Shown here: positions 1 through 8,612 of the stretch, one piece after another
How positions within the stretch are numbered: the first letter of the stretch is position 1
Layout of the letters: each line of letters starts with the position of its first letter
NCBI RefSeq assembly: GCF_000455345.1
Contig: NZ_HG315690.1
Span: forward strand, 2,640,313 to 2,704,312
Direction: 5' to 3'
Origin: Halopiger goleimassiliensis
Lineage (GTDB): Archaea > Halobacteriota > Halobacteria > Halobacteriales > Natrialbaceae
Length of the DNA: 64,000 nucleotides
Made by a program: the position numbers and the translations under genes
The notes under the pieces: model-generated
Databases searched by the model: none
What the model saw: the letters and a program-made list of their open reading frames with translations, nothing else
What the model was told of the DNA's origin: nothing

Positions 1-1
1 C

Positions 2-1189
2 GACGGCGAGATCACCATCGGCGTCCTGGCTCCGCTCGGTCAGGACCAGGGCCTCGGTGCCGAGAACTCCGCCGAGTTGGCCGTCGACGAGGTCAACGAG
101 GACGGCGGCATCGACGGCAGAGACGTGACTCTCGAGGTCGTCGACACGCAGAGCGACCCCGGGACGACACAGAACGAAACCGAGCGCCTGATCGAGGAGA
201 ACAACGCGGATCTGCTCGTCGGGACGTTCTCCAGCGAGGCGACCCAGGGTGCGCTCGAGTCGATCGGCGACTACGGCATTCCGTTCATCATTACGGGTTC
301 GGCGTCACCGACACTGACGCGTGACTACGCCGGTGACGATTACGAGCGGTACAAGAGCGTCTTCCGGAACGGCCCGATCAACTCGGACTACCAGGCCGAG
401 GCGATGGGCGACTACGCGGAGTACCTGAACGAACGCCACGGCTGGGAGGAGTTCGCGTTCCTCGCGGACAACGCCTCCTGGACCGAGCCGTTCGCCCAGC
501 AACTACCCGGCATTCTCGAGGACCGCGGCTTCGAGGTCGTCCTCGAGGACCGGCTCCAGCCCGGACTCGACGACTGGAGTTCGGTGATCGGCGAACTACA
601 AAGCACCGATCCCGACGCTCTCTTCCGGTTTTTCGCGCACAACGTCGCGACCGAGCTGCTGGGTGCCTGGCACCAGGAAGAGCTCGATTTCGGCATCGAG
701 GGGATCCACGTCGCCTCGATGACGCCGGACTTCTTCGACGCCATGCAAGGAGCCGCGAGCTTCGAGACGACGTCCCAGTCGGGTGCCGCCGGCGCTGCCC
801 CCATCACCGAGAAGACCCAGGACTTCGTCGAGCGCTACCAGGAGGAGTTCGACAGCCCGGAACTCCCGATGTACATGGGGTTCAACACGTACGACGCGGT
901 CTACGTCTACAAGAACGCCGTCGAGCGCGCCGGCACGACCGACTACGAGAACGATCTCGACGAGATCGTCGACGCGATGCTCGAGACGGACTTCACCGGG
1001 ACGGCCGGCCAGATCGAGTTCTACGGCGAGGACCACGAGTACCCCCACGACGTCATGGAAGCCCGCGACGAGGACGACCGGATCTCGAACTTCCCGATCA
1101 CCCAGTGGACCCCCGAGGGCGACATCGAGTGCGTCTATCCCGAGCAGCACCGTACAGCCGATCACCAGGCACCGCCGTGGATGGGATAA
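2..1189 (+). CDS. ABC transporter substrate-binding protein, branched-chain/aromatic acid type (5' truncated)
   Basis: The reading frame is open from base 2, so the real start and any signal peptide lie before the window. The visible part opens with the first strand of a type I periplasmic-binding fold (ITIGVLAPLG), followed by AVDEVNEDGGIDGR, the typical Peripla_BP_6/LivK pattern, and continues to a full C-terminal lobe. It should be the extracellular receptor that feeds the permease genes starting four bases downstream. A phenylacetate ligase and a MaoC hydratase lie about 1-3 kb further on, so an aromatic or branched carboxylate ligand is plausible. That is inference from context. Confidence 0.9.
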   Translation, partial: DGEITIGVLAPLGQDQGLGAENSAELAVDEVNEDGGIDGRDVTLEVVDTQSDPGTTQNETERLIEENNADLLVGTFSSEATQGALESIGDYGIPFIITGSASPTLTRDYAGDDYERYKSVFRNGPINSDYQAEAMGDYAEYLNERHGWEEFAFLADNASWTEPFAQQLPGILEDRGFEVVLEDRLQPGLDDWSSVIGELQSTDPDALFRFFAHNVATELLGAWHQEELDFGIEGIHVASMTPDFFDAMQGAASFETTSQSGAAGAAPITEKTQDFVERYQEEFDSPELPMYMGFNTYDAVYVYKNAVERAGTTDYENDLDEIVDAMLETDFTGTAGQIEFYGEDHEYPHDVMEARDEDDRISNFPITQWTPEGDIECVYPEQHRTADHQAPPWMG

Positions 1190-1192
1190 GGA

Positions 1193-2143
1193 ATGCTGGA
1201 TGCACTCCTCACAGTACTGGTCACCGGGGCGATCATCAGCGCCCTGTACGCGCTGATCGCCATCGGATTCACGATGATCTTCGGCGTCGGCGGGGTGTTG
1301 AACCTCGCGCACGGTGCCCTGATCATGGCCGGCAGCTACATGTTCTGGTACGTTCAACGCGGGCTCCTCGAGGACGTCCCGCTGAACTCGGTGATCGCCT
1401 TCCCGGTGACGATACTCGGTATCGCCGTCGCCTCGTACCTGCTGTACGTGCTGCTCGTCAGGTTCATCGAGGACGACGTCGTGATCACCTTCCTGGCGAC
1501 GGTCGTCGTGGCGACGGCCTTCACCGAGGCCATGATCTGGGCGGTCGGTCAGAACCCCCAGCGGTTCACGATCATCGCGGAGGATCCGGGATTCGGGCCG
1601 CTCACACTGCCCGGAAGCGGCGTTTCGGTGCTCGGAACCTACGTCTCCTACACCGAGATGGCGGCGTTCGCCGCCTCGTGGATCGCGATCGGCCTGCTGT
1701 GGTACTACGTGAACAAGACCGACAGCGGCCGATCGATCCTCGCGACGTCGATGAGCGAACGCGGTGCCCGACTCACGGGCGTCGACGTCCGCGCCGTTCA
1801 GGCGCGTACGTGGTTCATCGCCGGCGCGCTCGCGGCGGTCGCTGGGGTCTTCCTCATCGGCACCGATACGTACGCGCTGACGCCGTTGATGTGGCTGAAT
1901 CCGCTGGCGCTGGCGTTCATCATCGTCGTCATCGGCGGCATCGGGTCGATCAAGGGATCGATCCTCGCGGCGTACCTGATCGGCTACCTCGAGACCGTGG
2001 TCGTCTACGGGCCCGAGATCGGGCTCCCCGTACTCGACATGCTGGGCTCGAGTTTCCGCGGGATCTTCTCGTTGATCGTGCTCGTGATCGTCCTGCTCGT
2101 CCTGCCGGAAGGCATCTACGGGAGGGAGTTCGTCCATGATTGA
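1193..2143 (+). CDS. livH: branched-chain amino-acid-type ABC permease LivH
   Basis: A 316-residue membrane protein of the LivH family. The N-terminus shows ALYALIAIGFTMIFGVGGVLNLAHG, the diagnostic segment (G-x-x-x-N-x-x-H-G) of these inner-membrane subunits. The C-terminal half has the conserved GGIGSIKGSI turn before the last helices. It starts four bases after the binding-protein stop and ends inside the LivM start, so it is translated as part of one operon. Substrate specificity cannot be read from the permease. Confidence 0.93.
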   Translation: MLDALLTVLVTGAIISALYALIAIGFTMIFGVGGVLNLAHGALIMAGSYMFWYVQRGLLEDVPLNSVIAFPVTILGIAVASYLLYVLLVRFIEDDVVITFLATVVVATAFTEAMIWAVGQNPQRFTIIAEDPGFGPLTLPGSGVSVLGTYVSYTEMAAFAASWIAIGLLWYYVNKTDSGRSILATSMSERGARLTGVDVRAVQARTWFIAGALAAVAGVFLIGTDTYALTPLMWLNPLALAFIIVVIGGIGSIKGSILAAYLIGYLETVVVYGPEIGLPVLDMLGSSFRGIFSLIVLVIVLLVLPEGIYGREFVHD

Positions 2144-3281
2144 TACGACACGACAGATCGGCGGAACGGCACAACAGGTCATCCGGCGCGCCGGCGGAAC
2201 CGTACACCGGTCGATCGTCGGCCCGATCGGACGCGGACTCGCTCGCGGACTCACACCGGTCGACCGGGCGTTCGACCCGCTGGCGGGCGCGTTCAATCGA
2301 CGGTTCGGACCGTACGTGGGCACGTTGACCGGACTTCAGTTGTTCGCGTTGCTCGCGTCGCTGGTCGTCCTGCTCGCCGCGCCCGTGTGGACGCCGTTCC
2401 TGATCGGCAACTACATGCGAACGCTCGCGCTGGCGTCCATCTGGGCCATCTTCGCGATGGGCTGGGACATCCAGAGCGGCTACACCGGCTACATCAGCTT
2501 CGGTCACTCGGTGCTGTCCGGCGGCGCAGCCTACGCGACCGCACTGTTGATAACCCACGTCGACGCGGGACTGAGCCTGTGGGTGACGATTCCGCTGTCG
2601 GTTCTGGCTGCGGTCGTCATCGGCATCGTGATCGGCCTGCCGTCGTTGCGGCTCCACGGACCGTACTTCTCGCTGATCACGTTCGTCGCCGTGTTGCTGT
2701 TCTACCGGCTGACCTACGCGTTCCCGAGCCTGCTCGGGGGCGAAACCGGGTTCAGTCGCGGTATCGAGACGTGGTACACGGGTGCCGAGCCGATAGCCCG
2801 CTACTACGTGATGCTGTTCCCGATGCTGGGAATCGCGCTCCTGCTAACGATCATCGCGCGGTCGAACGTCGGGATGATCCTCGTGGCGATCCGCGAGAAC
2901 GAGGCCGCCGTCTCGGCCGCCGGGCTCAACCCAACCAAGTTCAAGCTCTGGGCGTTCGCCATCAGTTCCTTCGTGATGGGGATCGGCGGCGTGATGCTGG
3001 CTCACTTCTACGGCAACGTCGACCCGACGACGTTCATCGTGGTCGACAACAGCATCGAGATGATCGCGATGGCAGTGATCGGCGGCATGAGTTCGATCAT
3101 CGGCGCGCTGGGCGGTGCGTTCCTCTTCATCGTCTTGCGAGACGAGGTCCTCCACGGCCTCGGCCACGCTCGCTGGCTGGTGTTGTGGCTGCTCGTCCTC
3201 GCCGTGCTCGTGATCGCTCGAGACGGCCTGTTCCGACTTCTCTGGCACGCGCTGGGACGTATCGGAGGTGACGAGGAATGA
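2136..3281 (+). CDS. livM: branched-chain amino-acid-type ABC permease LivM
   Basis: A 381-residue LivM-family permease. The first ~65 residues are an unusual polar, glycine- and arginine-rich cytoplasmic leader. The core shows the family marks GYTGYISFGHS and, near the end, GNVDPTTF followed by GGMSSIIGALGGA. The start codon lies 8 bases inside livH and the stop overlaps livG by four bases, so coupling is tight. With LivH it should form the heterodimeric channel of the importer. Confidence 0.92.
   Translation: MIDTTRQIGGTAQQVIRRAGGTVHRSIVGPIGRGLARGLTPVDRAFDPLAGAFNRRFGPYVGTLTGLQLFALLASLVVLLAAPVWTPFLIGNYMRTLALASIWAIFAMGWDIQSGYTGYISFGHSVLSGGAAYATALLITHVDAGLSLWVTIPLSVLAAVVIGIVIGLPSLRLHGPYFSLITFVAVLLFYRLTYAFPSLLGGETGFSRGIETWYTGAEPIARYYVMLFPMLGIALLLTIIARSNVGMILVAIRENEAAVSAAGLNPTKFKLWAFAISSFVMGIGGVMLAHFYGNVDPTTFIVVDNSIEMIAMAVIGGMSSIIGALGGAFLFIVLRDEVLHGLGHARWLVLWLLVLAVLVIARDGLFRLLWHALGRIGGDEE
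3264..3271 (+). promoter_or_regulatory. strong Shine-Dalgarno site for livG
   Basis: GGAGGTGA lies inside the 3' end of livM, six bases before the livG ATG at 3278. It is a full anti-16S match, unusual for haloarchaea where many genes are leaderless, and it supports the 3278 start. Confidence 0.7.
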
Positions 3282-4006
3282 GTCTGCTCGAGATCGACGG
3301 CCTGACCAAGCGGTTCGGCGGCCTCACCGCCGTCGACGACGTCTCGTTCGGCGTCGATCGCGGCGAGATCGTGGGCCTGATCGGCCCCAACGGCTCGGGC
3401 AAGTCCACCGTCTTCAACTGCATCATGAGCGTCTACGACGTCACCGACGGCGCGATCCGGTTCGACGGCGAGGAGATCACCGACGTGTCGACCCACGAGG
3501 TCGTCAACCGCGGGGTCGCCCGCGTCTCCCAGGAGTCGAACCCGATCGAGCGCTACTCCGTCGCCGGCAACATCAAGCTGTTCACCCTGCCGAACACCGT
3601 GCGGTCGTTCTACGGCGGGGCTGACGAACAGGAGATCTACGGCTACGCCGACCGCGTCGGCCTCGGGGACAAACTCGAGGAACAGCCCGACGAACTCCCA
3701 CACGCCGACGTTCGACGGCTCGAGATCGCGAAGGCGCTGGCGACCGAACCCGAGGTGCTGTTGCTCGACGAGCCCTTCGCCGGGATGAACCAGGCCGAGA
3801 TCTCGACCCTCGCCGAGCAGATCGAAGCCATGCGCGAGGAGGGAATGACCATGGTCGTCGTCGATCACAACATGAGCGGACTGATGTCACTGGTCGATCG
3901 AACCGTCGTCCTGCACAACGGCTCCAAACTGGCCGCCGGCCTGCCGGAGGAGATCGTCGAAGACGAGTCCGTCCAGGAAGCCTACCTGGCCGGGGAGGGG
4001 ATCTAG
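3278..4006 (+). CDS. livG: branched-chain amino-acid-type ABC ATPase LivG
   Basis: A 242-residue ABC ATPase. Walker A is GPNGSGKS (about residues 34-41) and Walker B is LLLDEPFAGM. The LivG-typical C-terminus (EEIVEDESVQEAYLAG) is present. The signature stretch reads LPHADVRRLEIAKAL in place of a canonical LSGGQ; this divergence is common in LivG proteins, which often have 'LxYGxxRxLEIAxAL'. It overlaps livM by four bases and abuts livF. Confidence 0.93.
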   Translation: MSLLEIDGLTKRFGGLTAVDDVSFGVDRGEIVGLIGPNGSGKSTVFNCIMSVYDVTDGAIRFDGEEITDVSTHEVVNRGVARVSQESNPIERYSVAGNIKLFTLPNTVRSFYGGADEQEIYGYADRVGLGDKLEEQPDELPHADVRRLEIAKALATEPEVLLLDEPFAGMNQAEISTLAEQIEAMREEGMTMVVVDHNMSGLMSLVDRTVVLHNGSKLAAGLPEEIVEDESVQEAYLAGEGI

Positions 4007-4726
4007 ATGAGCGGCGATCCACTCCTCGAGATCGAGGACGTCCACGTCTACTACGGGAAGTCCCACGCGTTGAGGGGCGTCTCCGAGACGATCCACGAGG
4101 GCGAGATCGTCGGCATCATCGGCCCCAACGGCGCAGGGAAGACGACGCTGTTGAACGCCATCGCCGGCTTCGTCGACTACGAGGGGACGATCCGGTTCAA
4201 GGGTCGGGACCTCAGAACGATGACCGAGCGGGAGGCCGTCGAGAACGGCCTCATCTACACCACCGAGGATCGGGATCTGTTCCCCTTCTTCTCCGTCCAC
4301 GAGAACCTGCTGATGGGCGCGCAGTTCCGCGACGACCGCGAGGCCGTCGAGCGGGACCTCGAGATGGTCTACGACCTGTTCCCCCGACTGGACGAACGCC
4401 GCGACCAGGAAGCCGAGACGATGAGCGGCGGCGAACAGCAGATGCTCGCCATCGGCCGCGCGCTGATGGGCGACCCCGACCTGCTGATGCTCGACGAACC
4501 GACCATCGGCCTCGCGCCGGTGATCATCGAGGACATCGAGCGGGCGATCGAACGCCTCCACGACGAAGGGCTGACGATCTTCCTCGCGGAACAGAACTCT
4601 ACGTTCGCGCTCAACCACGCCCAGCGGCTCTCCCTGCTCGAGACCGGTGAGGTGGAACTCTCCGGCAGCGTCGAGGAGTTCCGCGACGACGACTACATCC
4701 GCGAGGCCTACATCGGGGTCCACTGA
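4007..4726 (+). CDS. livF: branched-chain amino-acid-type ABC ATPase LivF
   Basis: A 239-residue ABC ATPase with Walker A GPNGAGKT, signature MSGGEQQML, Walker B LLMLDEPTIGLAP and the LivF-type tail LAEQNSTFALNHAQR. The ATG follows the livG stop directly. It is the last gene of the operon, and a hairpin followed by a T-run lies just after its stop. Confidence 0.93.
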   Translation: MSGDPLLEIEDVHVYYGKSHALRGVSETIHEGEIVGIIGPNGAGKTTLLNAIAGFVDYEGTIRFKGRDLRTMTEREAVENGLIYTTEDRDLFPFFSVHENLLMGAQFRDDREAVERDLEMVYDLFPRLDERRDQEAETMSGGEQQMLAIGRALMGDPDLLMLDEPTIGLAPVIIEDIERAIERLHDEGLTIFLAEQNSTFALNHAQRLSLLETGEVELSGSVEEFRDDDYIREAYIGVH

Positions 4727-4727
4727 T

Positions 4728-4748
4728 TCGGAACCCCGTTCCGATTTT
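4728..4748 (+). terminator. hairpin terminator after livF
   Basis: A 7-bp perfect stem (TCGGAAC / GTTCCGA, three-base loop) begins two bases after the livF stop and runs straight into TTTTCT. It ends the first transporter operon. Confidence 0.65.
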
Positions 4749-4859
4749 CTGGGGTAACGGAAACGGAGTGAGTGGATCGTGCCGAAACCGACGCTACAGG
4801 TGTGAGAGAGCATCAGCTAGGCGTCGATACTAGTGGCGAAAATCATCAGTTTCAGCACC

Positions 4860-4867
4860 AACTAAGC
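4860..4867. repeat. left 8-bp target site duplication
   Basis: AACTAAGC immediately outside the left inverted repeat. It is repeated perfectly at 5122-5129. Eight bases is the usual duplication length for IS6-family transposition. Confidence 0.75.
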
Positions 4868-5121
4868 GGTGGTGTTAAGTTAGGAACGAGGCGGTCGAAG
4901 CTTCGGATGTCTACGGCCTTCTCGGTGGACTTCGTCAAGAAGGCTTCAGCTACCGCGTCCAATTACACGGCGATAGAAACCACGTTGAACGTATCGTTAG
5001 AGAAGTCCAACGACGAACCTCTTCGTTTTCAAACTGCGTTAGCCACGTCGATCCAGCCACCGCAGAAACCTGGCTCCAAGCCCACGCCGTCTGGTGGAAT
5101 CATGCTTAAGTTAACACGACC
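4868..5121 (+). mobile_element. 254-bp IS6-type miniature element (internally deleted IS)
   Basis: The left end GGTGGTGTTAAGTTA (4868-4882) matches the inverted right end at 5107-5121 (GGTCGTGTTAACTTA when reversed) at 13 of 15 positions. A perfect 8-bp direct repeat flanks both ends. Between them lies only the C-terminal part of a haloarchaeal IS6-type transposase. This is therefore a deletion derivative that has lost its DDE catalytic core, except for the last acidic residue region. It would need a full-length relative elsewhere in the genome to move. Confidence 0.8.
4879..5109 (+). pseudogene. IS6-family transposase, C-terminal remnant
   Basis: In frame 1 the DNA reads GDRNHVERIVREVQRRTSSF, SNCVSHVDPATAETWLQAHA, then VWWNHA and stop. 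This is the highly conserved C-terminus of haloarchaeal IS6/ISH14-like transposases, including the final DDE glutamate region (RNxVERxxREVxRRTSSFSN). There is no in-frame start. The N-terminal HTH and the first two catalytic Asp are missing. The stop codon overlaps the right inverted repeat, as in intact IS6 elements. Confidence 0.8.
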
Positions 5122-5129
5122 AACTAAGC
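5122..5129. repeat. right 8-bp target site duplication
   Basis: AACTAAGC, identical to 4860-4867, directly outside the right inverted repeat of the miniature element. Confidence 0.75.
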
Positions 5130-5196
5130 TAACCATCTTCGGTAGGTTTTGATCGATCTCGAGGTTCGTCTATCGTGTGTAATACTCACAATTTCA

Positions 5197-5325
5197 CTAA
5201 CCAGTTCTCCTGTTCGTCTCCAATACGTCGTAGAGAGACTCGATCGACTCGTGGAGAGGCCGAATCCACGCGATAGAGTGGGCAGAGTGATCGTCGAGTT
5301 CGCCACGCACTAATAGAGCGATCAT
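5197..5325 (-). CDS. possible 42-residue small protein or gene remnant
   Basis: A short open frame encoding MIALLVRGELDDHSAHSIAW followed by IRPLHESIESLYDVLETNRR and TG. The string is coherent and amphipathic, unlike the serine/arginine-rich shadow frames around it. The frame is open a further ~9 codons upstream without a start. It may be a small gene or the tail of a decayed one; the family is not recognised. Confidence 0.25.
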   Translation of the reverse strand: MIALLVRGELDDHSAHSIAWIRPLHESIESLYDVLETNRRTG

Positions 5326-5808
5326 CTCCCGCCGTCTGAACGATAAGCGTGAAACGGGCTAATACCGCGTAATTACCTCGGTACTGGTGGTGATTCGGCG
5401 TCGTCGATCGGTGAAGCCGCGAACTCGCAGTCCGACGCAAAAGCAACCAGCTATATTGTTTTAATAGAACAATATAACCGGCCGTTCCTCCTCCCTGGCC
5501 CGTCGGTCGGCCTCGAGACGGAAACGGTATTGTCGATCACATATCTATGCCTGGCATGCGATATACCCGGCACACATCCCATCCAACGAAGTAGGTCACG
5601 TGCGTCAGCGAACGCCGGTCGCTCGTGGAGCGAACGCAACGTCTGCGAAGGCGGAGGTATCGTCGGTGGCGTCGGTCGCCCGGCGATGGTCGGCCGAGGT
5701 GAACCGACGGCACGAACTCGTCTCGAGTGGTCGTCCCGTCGCGAATGGGACGCTGATGGCTCTATCGGAGACGCGACCGCCGTCGTCGGCGGCCCGAACC
5801 CCGCAGCG
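5326..5808. other. intergenic, no gene seen; AT-rich palindrome inside
   Basis: No convincing coding region. The stretch is downstream of both neighbours (livF on plus, maoC on minus). Its one clear feature is the palindrome at 5452-5476. Confidence 0.5.
5452..5476. promoter_or_regulatory. perfect AT-rich palindrome (operator or terminator candidate)
   Basis: TATATTGTT and AACAATATA form a perfect 9-bp inverted repeat around a 7-base AT spacer (TTAATAG). It stands alone in GC-rich DNA with no adjacent start codon. A dimeric regulator site or a bidirectional RNA hairpin are both possible. Confidence 0.4.
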
Positions 5809-6267
5809 TTACGCCTTGCGTTTGATGAGGAACTTCATGTCGCCCTGGAAGACGACGGTGTCGTCCTGGTTCGTCATCTCGGTGTCGAGGACGACGATGC
5901 CCGCGTCGTCGTGGTCGACGTCCTTCGTCTCGGTGACCTCCATCTCGAGCGAGATGGTGTCGCCGATGTAGACGGGGTTGGGCAGGTCCATGTAGTTCAT
6001 CCCGAGGAAGGCGTAGGCCGTGCGCTCGACGATTCCCGACCGGTAGACGAACCCCGTCGCGTGGACGAACGTCATCGGACCGTGTGCGATGCGACCGTCG
6101 AAAGGGCCGTCTTCCGCGTACTCCTCGTTGGTGTGCAGTTCCGTCCAGTCGCCCGACAGCGCCGAGTGCATCACGAAGTCGGCCTCGGTGACGGTCCGGC
6201 CGACGCTCTGGAACTCCTGGCCCTCCTCGAAGTCCTCGAAGTGGTGTGGCTCGTAACTGTATGCCAT
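5809..6267 (-). CDS. MaoC-family (R)-hydratase-like protein
   Basis: A 152-residue single-hotdog protein starting MAYSYEPHHFEDFEEGQEF. It has the MaoC pattern: an entry helix with 'TEADFVMHSALSGDW' (hydratase motif position) and 'HxPxTFVHATGF' further on. Such enzymes hydrate enoyl-CoA thioesters in the cytoplasm. An upstream GTG would add eight residues, but the ATG fits the family N-terminus. The gene lies beside a phenylacetate-CoA ligase, consistent with aryl- or acyl-CoA catabolism. Confidence 0.8.
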   Translation of the reverse strand: MAYSYEPHHFEDFEEGQEFQSVGRTVTEADFVMHSALSGDWTELHTNEEYAEDGPFDGRIAHGPMTFVHATGFVYRSGIVERTAYAFLGMNYMDLPNPVYIGDTISLEMEVTETKDVDHDDAGIVVLDTEMTNQDDTVVFQGDMKFLIKRKA

Positions 6268-6413
6268 ACGTGGACATCCCAATCGCGGCACAAATAAGTT
6301 ACCTCGCTTCCGCCGTTCGGCGACGGAGCGGAGGATTGATAGGCGCGATACAGACCGGGACGCGTCGCTCCCCGGACCCGATCGCGGTCCGGCGTGGGGG
6401 TCGCTCGAGACGG

Positions 6414-7700
6414 TTAGCGGTGGTCGTAGACGCGCTTGACCTTCCCGACCTCCGTGCGTTCGATGCTCCCTGGTTCGACGAGGTCGAGTTCGTCCGGGGT
6501 GAACGAGAGCACGTTCTCCAGACGGGTGAGCACGCGATCGCGGAGTTCGGGACGGTCACCGTCGGCCCCGTCGTCCAGTTCGAGGGTCAACTCCAGCCTG
6601 TCGAGGGTGTCCTCGCGGTAGAGGTCGATCCGGTAGTGAGGGGCGATCTGGTCGAACTCGAGGACGACGTCCTCGATCTCGCTCGGGTAGAGGTTGACGC
6701 CGCGAACGATGATCAGGTCGTCCGCGCGGCCGGTGACGTTGTCCATCCGGACCATCGTGCGGCCACACTCGCACTCCTCGGAGGTGAGCGTGGTGAGGTC
6801 GCCGGTCCGGTACCGCAACACGGGCAACGCCTCCTTCGTGAGCGTCGTCAGGACGAGTTCCCCCTCCTCGCCTTCGGGCAGGGGTTCCCCGGTCTGGGGG
6901 TCGACCACCTCCGGATAGAAGTGGTCTTCCCAGATGTGGAGCCCCTCTTGAGCCTCGTGACACTCGTTGGAGACGCCGGGACCGATGATCTCCGAGAGGC
7001 CGTAGATGTCGATCCCGGTGACGTCCAGGCGCTCCTCGATCTCCTCGCGCATCGGATCGGTACACGGTTCGGCCCCGAAGATCACCGTCGAGACCGGTAG
7101 CTCCGAGACGTCGACGCCCATCTCCTCGGCCGTCTCCGCCAGGTACAGCGAGTACGACGGCGTACAGGAGAGCACGTCGCTCTCCAGGTCCTCGAGCAGT
7201 TCGACCTGGCGCTGGGTCTGTCCGCCGCCGATCGGGATGACCGTCGCACCTAGTTCCTCGATCCCGTAGTGGAGGCCGAGCCCGCCCGTGAACAGCCCGT
7301 AGCCGTACCCGTTCTGGACCGTATCGCCCGGCTCGACCCCGGAGGCGACGAGACACCGGGCGACGACCTCGCTCCAGACCTCGAGGTCGGATTCGGTATA
7401 GGAGACGATCTTCGGTTTCCCGGTGGTCCCCGACGACGCGTGGATGCGGCGGATCTCCTCGTCGTCGACGGCGAAGAGGCCGTCGGGGTACTCGTCGCGG
7501 AAGTCCTCCTTGGTCGTAAACGGCAGCTTCTGGATGTCGTCGACCGACTGGACGTCCGCCGGCGCGACGCCGGCCTCGTCGAGCGCCTCCCGGTAGAACG
7601 GGACGTTCTCGTAGGCGTGCTGGACCGTTTCGCGGAGCCGTTCGTTCTGCAGCTCCCGGATCTCGTCCCGCGGAGCTGTCTCTATCTGCTTATAACTCAT
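6414..7700 (-). CDS. paaK: phenylacetate-CoA ligase (copy 1)
   Basis: A 428-residue adenylate-forming enzyme of the PaaK type. It carries RETVQHAYENVPFYREALDE near the N-terminus, the AMP-binding P-loop ASSGTTGKPK, the YGLSE motif and the C-terminal VGKVKRVYDHR. It activates phenylacetate or a related aryl acid to the CoA thioester with ATP. The ATG at 7700 is preferred to the GTG at 7706 because a TATA-like box lies 25-36 bases upstream. The protein is clearly paralogous to the one at 18107-19390. Confidence 0.9.
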   Translation of the reverse strand: MSYKQIETAPRDEIRELQNERLRETVQHAYENVPFYREALDEAGVAPADVQSVDDIQKLPFTTKEDFRDEYPDGLFAVDDEEIRRIHASSGTTGKPKIVSYTESDLEVWSEVVARCLVASGVEPGDTVQNGYGYGLFTGGLGLHYGIEELGATVIPIGGGQTQRQVELLEDLESDVLSCTPSYSLYLAETAEEMGVDVSELPVSTVIFGAEPCTDPMREEIEERLDVTGIDIYGLSEIIGPGVSNECHEAQEGLHIWEDHFYPEVVDPQTGEPLPEGEEGELVLTTLTKEALPVLRYRTGDLTTLTSEECECGRTMVRMDNVTGRADDLIIVRGVNLYPSEIEDVVLEFDQIAPHYRIDLYREDTLDRLELTLELDDGADGDRPELRDRVLTRLENVLSFTPDELDLVEPGSIERTEVGKVKRVYDHR

Positions 7701-7724
7701 CCTCACTCAACAATCCGTAATACC

Positions 7725-7736
7725 CCGATAAAAATC
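7725..7736 (-). promoter_or_regulatory. TATA box for paaK copy 1
   Basis: Read on the minus strand this is GATTTTTATCGG, centred about 30 bases before the ATG at 7700. This spacing suits a leaderless haloarchaeal transcript. Confidence 0.5.
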
Positions 7737-7928
7737 ATGGGGTACGTGTACAGTGCACTGAGTACCACGGGAACCGAAACGAATCGGGGTGTCGGTCGAA
7801 CGACCAGCGACGTCGGGACGCCGCTCGGTCAGTCCCCGTCGTTCCGGCCTGGGGCGTCCGTACCAGGTCGACAGAAGCCGGCGGAGACGACCGCGAGATA
7901 CTCGAGTCGCCGGCGGTCGCTCGAGGCT

Positions 7929-8519
7929 TTAGGCCGGCCGCTGGGCCGGCGGGAGTCGAACCGTCTCGACGATCGGTTCGTCGAACGGGAGTCGCATTCG
8001 AAGGTCGTTACCGGCGCGTTCGATCGTCTCGAAGCCCATCCGGCGGTAGACGTGGATGGCACGCTCGTTGGCCGCGTCGACGTCGAGCACGAGCGCGTCA
8101 CGGCCGTCGTCGGCGGCGTAGGCGATCACGTGCCGACAGAGTTCGGTCCCGATTCCGCGGTCGTGGTACGCGGGATCGACGAAGACGACGAACTGGGGTT
8201 CGAGACTCGAGCGTGGCGTGTAGGCCGCGTGGCCGACGACGGTTCCGTCGTGGCGGGCGACGACGTTGAAGCCGCGGTCGTGCAGGCGCTCGAGCCACGA
8301 GACGATGCGATCGCGAGTCGTCGGCGGGACTCCCATCGACCGATGTGGCTCGGGATACTCGTCGTACATCGAGACGAGGTCGTCGAACCGGTCCGATTCG
8401 AACGGTTCGATCAGGATCGGCGTGCCGCGTTTGTCGATGAAGCGGGGACACCGCGGGGGACAGTTCGTCGTCCCCTCACACCCCGCCGGATCCCAGGCCG
8501 GGCAGGTTGCGGACGTCAT
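7929..8519 (-). CDS. GNAT-family N-acetyltransferase
   Basis: A 196-residue protein. After a cysteine-containing N-terminus (TCPAWDPAGCEGTTNCPPRC) comes a GNAT fold with the acetyl-CoA pyrophosphate loop in 'DPAYHDRGIGTELCRHVI' (R-G-x-G-T). It ends with the 'NERAIHVYRRMGFE' beta-bulge motif. The four N-terminal cysteines could bind a metal, but this is unproven. Substrate unknown; it has no evident link to the paa genes. Confidence 0.8.
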   Translation of the reverse strand: MTSATCPAWDPAGCEGTTNCPPRCPRFIDKRGTPILIEPFESDRFDDLVSMYDEYPEPHRSMGVPPTTRDRIVSWLERLHDRGFNVVARHDGTVVGHAAYTPRSSLEPQFVVFVDPAYHDRGIGTELCRHVIAYAADDGRDALVLDVDAANERAIHVYRRMGFETIERAGNDLRMRLPFDEPIVETVRLPPAQRPA

Positions 8520-8612
8520 CTGTACGTGCAGGTTCGTCCCGCGATACGATGATTCCAGGCCCGCGTATCTACGGGCTTTATACGATCGGCGAGACGGTCC
8601 GCGCTGGCGGGG

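Noticed and set aside
596..2323. Very long minus-strand open frame opposite livK/livH/livM
   Set aside because: It is antisense to recognised transporter genes, and its Asp/Arg/His-rich product is a mirror of GC-rich codons.
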